Shown here: positions 17,793 to 20,904 of the stretch, piece after piece | Layout of the letters: each line of letters opens with the position of its first letter | How positions within the stretch are numbered: the stretch's first letter is position 1 | Assembly: GCA_000934455.1 (NCBI GenBank) | Contig: KN888453.1 | Coordinates: 1 to 20,904, forward strand | Direction: 5' to 3' | From: Apostichopus parvimensis | Taxonomy: Eukaryota; Echinodermata; Holothuroidea; Aspidochirotida; Stichopodidae | DNA: 20,904 bases | Translations under genes and position numbers: made by a program | Notes under the pieces: model-generated | Told to the model about the DNA's origin: nothing | Seen by the model: the letters and a program-made list of their open reading frames with translations, nothing else | Databases searched by the model: none

Positions 17793-18668
17793 TCAAGATT
17801 AATGACCTCTGTGCAGACAGCATAGCTTGTAAACAAATACATAAGGTGGTATAGCCTTAAAACACACTCATCAGTTCATATACACAGAGGAAACCCCCCC
17901 CCCCCTAAAAAAAATAATAAACTCTGACAATTTGATTAAAGTATGAATCTTTAACAAACTAAGAACAAAACTTGAATACCATCCCTCCACCACAAGTTAA
18001 AACGTATCTTACACTTGGGTAGACAAGTCCGTGAGCTAAAGAATAATTTCTGACACCAACAGTCACCAGCCTCTGTGTCCTCCAGGGAGAGATTTCCTTG
18101 GTTCGGTAGACAAGCTGATGGATGCCTTTGTACTACTCATACAGTGTTTCTATATTTACTAATGTTTATTGTACAGTACATCTATGCAAAGATTGTTGTT
18201 GCCAAAATTATCTGACTTTCTTTCTCTGTTCTGGGTTTGTTATTTCTCTAATTTTTTTTTTGGGGGGGGGGGTTCGTTTGAGTATCTTATTCTTCATTTT
18301 TAATTGCGTGTACATGTGTTGTATGTGTGTGTGTGAGTTACCTTCAGTCATAGCAAAACGTGTGATTTTATGACTCATACGAAACTAACAAGTCGTACAT
18401 CGCAAAGTATACTTGTATTCATGTGTACACCCTTGAAGTTTGCTATGAGCATACGTGGAGTTTGTTGATTTTCCAAGGTTACTCTAAGAAATCCCTTGCA
18501 TTTATCCCGATGGCAACTTCGGTGAGATTCAATTTGGATGGAGATACAGGGACAGTGACCTTCGACAACACACATAGTTAGTAAATATATTTAACAACCT
18601 TTAAGTTAGGTAAATCAACAACAGAAAACTCACTGGGAATTATTCAATAAACTTGTTCTTTGTTGAAC
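17793..18668. other. Non-coding stretch with C12, G11 and a GT-rich run
   Basis: C12 is at 17894-17905 and G11 at 18262-18272, the latter directly after a T run. A short TGTGTGTGTGTGAG run is at about 18326-18339. Short frames at 18122-18373 (plus) and 18375-18575 (minus) show no domain. Confidence 0.5.
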
Positions 18669-18970
18669 ATAAATAAATAAATAAATAATCAGCAGTTATT
18701 TTTATGACGCTTTAAGCGACCATAAATGTGGGAGAAACCTGCAAGGGCTTATGGATTACAACTTACATGTCCGGTGGCTTCCAATTCAACAATTTAACTC
18801 AAATTTGGAATCTTTTCAATTAATAGAGTCATTTCAGATGGGAAAACCGTAGATTGCTCTTGGATGTAAAATCCACCTTACTAGGCTGGGTATCGAACCC
18901 GGAACCTCGCGATTGCTAAGCCTCATTGCTTCAAAATGCCACTGCCTTTATCCACTCAGCCACAGCACCA
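18669..18970 (-). mobile_element. tRNA-derived SINE with (ATTT)n tail
   Basis: Read on the minus strand, the element starts TGGTGCTGTGGCTGAGTGG at 18970. A box A (TGGCTGAGTGG, plus 18952-18962) matches TRGYNNANNNG. A box B (GGTTCGATACC, plus 18889-18899) matches GWTCRANNC. The spacing suits a tRNA head with a long variable arm, Ser/Leu-like, but the anticodon stem does not pair, so this is not a working tRNA gene. A tRNA-unrelated body of about 180 bp follows, and then an (ATTT)4-5 tail (plus 18671-18688). GTTGA lies directly outside both ends (18662-18666 and 18971-18975), a possible short target-site duplication. Confidence 0.82.
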
Positions 18971-19374
18971 GTTGATTTAAAAGCACATGTGGTTAAAAAA
19001 ATATGGAGATGGCAAATCTTACTTTGTCCTCGGTTGGTACTTAGCAACTTAAGGGCAGTGTTATCAGCAGGTGAGGGCAGTCTTCAAAGTTAACTCAAAC
19101 AGTTTTACACTTCTTCATCACTGCTGTTCACACGTATATCAAACAGTGTTCAGCCTTGACAATCATGGTCAACAACAGTTGCCCAGATTCTTATATGCAA
19201 ATCAGGCTAGGCCTATGACAGTCAGTCATTAGGGTAAAATGTTGATATTTGTACGAACAGCAACAGAAATGATTAATCTGTAAGCTGCTAATAAGTGTAC
19301 AGAGCGTTTTGTATTCTAGTTTTCCATGTAGAAAAAAAGACAGGTTTTTAAGAGGAGTGAATTAAAAGACTAAA
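18971..19374. other. Non-coding stretch
   Basis: No coding region or repeat is recognised. An octamer ATGCAAAT is at 19195-19202. Confidence 0.5.
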
Positions 19375-19760
19375 ATGACGAGTGGTGCGTCATGCCCGAA
19401 CACACGCAATCGCATGCTTAAAGTTTACCGCGCATGTTATCAATTAATTCACAAATTCCGTGCGGAGTATTAACAAATACCACCTTGAAACTTTGACGAA
19501 CGGCCTAATCGTGCTGGATCTCTACGGAACCTTCAAAATGCCTCCAGCAAAGAGAATAAACAACAACATGACGACAAAGTTAAATAGTTTGGGACTTTCG
19601 TGCTCCCATTAATTCATTAGTCCTAACTAAACACACTACATTACTCTCTCACAATGAAAGCTGAATAAGAGAAAAGAAGAAGAATAAGAAGAAATGCAAT
19701 CTCACGATCGAGTCGCACGCGCTGACGCTGTTTATTTCCCGACCTGACTCATTCTCCGTT
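19375..19760. promoter_or_regulatory. CpG-rich patch with a TGACG inverted repeat
   Basis: CpGs are concentrated here, for example AACACACGCAATCGCATG, CCGTGCGGAG and GAGTCGCACGCGCTGACG. At its left end ATGACG (19375-19380) and CGTCAT (19388-19393) form a perfect inverted repeat around AGTGGTG. TGACG is the half-site of CREB/ATF-type factors. No open frame of note is present, so a promoter or enhancer is more plausible than an exon. Function is inferred only from composition. Confidence 0.3.
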
Positions 19761-20609
19761 CAAAGTCTTGACCTCCAAAAAAGTACAATATTAATCATCA
19801 AAGTTAAAAATAAAATTCATATTGACAATAAAATATTTTGTGATTTGTTTTCCCTTTTTTTTTTCTTTTTCTTTTTTTTCACTATTTTCTTTTCTTTTTG
19901 CTTCTGTTAGTTAGTTGTGGTTGCATTCACAAAGTGGAATATATATATCACTTTGATGTCATTAGGTAAACATATTTGGAGGATAAAGGCCTTAATATGG
20001 AGATGTAAGTATTCCCACGCTACAGCTTAGGAGCTGATTAAAGAATGGTTTTACTGGCCCAAAATCCTGTGGTATTTCCTCATTTTCTTTTATTGTCATT
20101 TTTATTTTAATTATGAGTCATAGGATCTACGATTTTCAAGGTCACAGAAAGAATTCTTTGGAATTAGAAATGATCGCTTTGACTTGATGGCAGAAGACGA
20201 AGTTATTGATGATGTATACATTTTTAATGTGCTGATTTTTTCTGTCCTATTTAGTCTTTTCTTTTGGGGGGGGGGTTGTTGAAGAGGAGGGGTGGGGGAG
20301 TGAGGAAGCTTTTTTTTTATGCGATTAAATTTATAACTAAGATGATTATGGTAAGCATCTTCCCCGAGGCACCGACGAAAGTCTTAAATTATGCAAATAT
20401 TCACTGACAAACATACAGCATCACAGTGACCTAGAAACAGAAGGAGTTTAGCGGTAGAAACCTTTCGGTGCACGCTTAATTAAACATCTAACATTACTAA
20501 CAAGATCAGCCCAAGCTTATGTGAGCTTTATTGTAGGTCAATTCAGTATACTACTGTATGCTGCAATGTGTACGTCAAGGCATAATCATCCGAGTTTGGT
20601 CACCGAATG
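19761..20609. other. Non-coding stretch with T-rich and G-rich runs
   Basis: A T/C-rich run (CCCTTTTTTTTTTCTTTTTC) is at about 19852-19900. G10 is at 20266-20275, followed by G-rich sequence to 20305. ATGCAAAT is at 20391-20398. At about 20470 the words CACGCTTAATTAAACATC resemble the start of the repeat that follows. Confidence 0.45.
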
Positions 20610-20904
20610 AAATGAATGCTCGCTTAGTTAAACACCGCCAGCACATATCATCAACTGATAGGACGAATCCAGCTGGCACTAACACTTACACCTAACTGTA
20701 GCTATATATTAACCAATCAAAAAGCAACATAGATGGCCTGGTAAGAAAGTTAACAAATTGTTATAATGGGGAAGTAAAATCGATACATGATCAGTTAAAT
20801 CCGCTGCTCGCATACTGATAGGGCTAATCAAGCTGGCACTAACACTTACACCTAACTGTAGCTATATTAACCAATCAAAAACCAACATAGACGGCCTGGT
20901 AAGA
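20610..20904. repeat. ~160-bp tandem repeat, two units visible, continues past the window
   Basis: ACTGATAGG starts matching blocks at 20654 and 20814. Both contain AGCTGGCACTAACACTTACA, CCTAACTGTAGCTATAT, ATTAACCAATCAAAAA and a GGCCTGGTAAGA end. Differences include GCAACATAGATGG versus CCAACATAGACGG and a 2-bp TA deletion in the second unit. The second unit is cut by the window edge. A more diverged third unit may precede at about 20470. Each unit carries a CCAAT word (ACCAATCA). Confidence 0.92.

Overview
The window looks like non-coding DNA from an animal nuclear genome, most likely a highly heterozygous marine invertebrate. The reasons are AT-rich base composition, no open frame longer than 122 codons, abundant minisatellites, many pure G or C homopolymers, a tRNA-derived SINE with an (ATTT)n tail, retroelement tails, and two divergent copies of one segment around a 50-N scaffold gap. 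An echinoderm or other invertebrate deuterostome would fit, but that is a guess. I see no operons, rRNA, CRISPR arrays or intact tRNA genes, and no protein-coding gene I can name.

Layout, left to right. 1-1200: AT-rich sequence with two G13 tracts, one C14 tract and an 11-bp tandem repeat. 1203-1600: a ten-unit ~40-bp minisatellite. 1600-4000: intergenic or intronic, with a 79-bp-offset duplication at 3231-3367. 4020-4470: a CpG-rich patch. 5271-5680: a ~105-bp tandem repeat. 5881-5904: a perfect inverted repeat of two E-boxes. 6240-6550: a probable retroelement tail with a Penelope/hammerhead-like motif. 7040-7110 and 7717-7999: two further tandem repeats. 8369-10140 and 10191-12394: the same segment twice, separated only by the N gap. 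13997-14025: a palindrome with two CCAAT boxes. 14990-15140: a CpG-rich patch. 16909-17051: ten TGTTTAC (forkhead-type) motifs in a microsatellite. 17643-17792: a possible small exon on the minus strand. 18669-18970: a tRNA-derived SINE on the minus strand. 19375-19760: a CpG-rich patch. 20610-20904: a ~160-bp tandem repeat running off the right edge.

The best-supported observation concerns the assembly. The two copies at 8369-10140 and 10191-12394 begin or end exactly at the gap and differ by SNPs, small indels and two insertions. They look like overlapping contigs carrying two haplotypes that were not merged. If so, the window holds a natural allele comparison that exposes a polymorphic retroelement-tail insertion (11086-11333) and a second 190-bp presence/absence variant (11378-11567). 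I found no convincing evidence of a new multi-gene biological system. The items worth following are the haplotype pair, the poly(dG)/(dC) enrichment, the SINE, the two palindromic motifs, the forkhead-motif array and the CpG patches.
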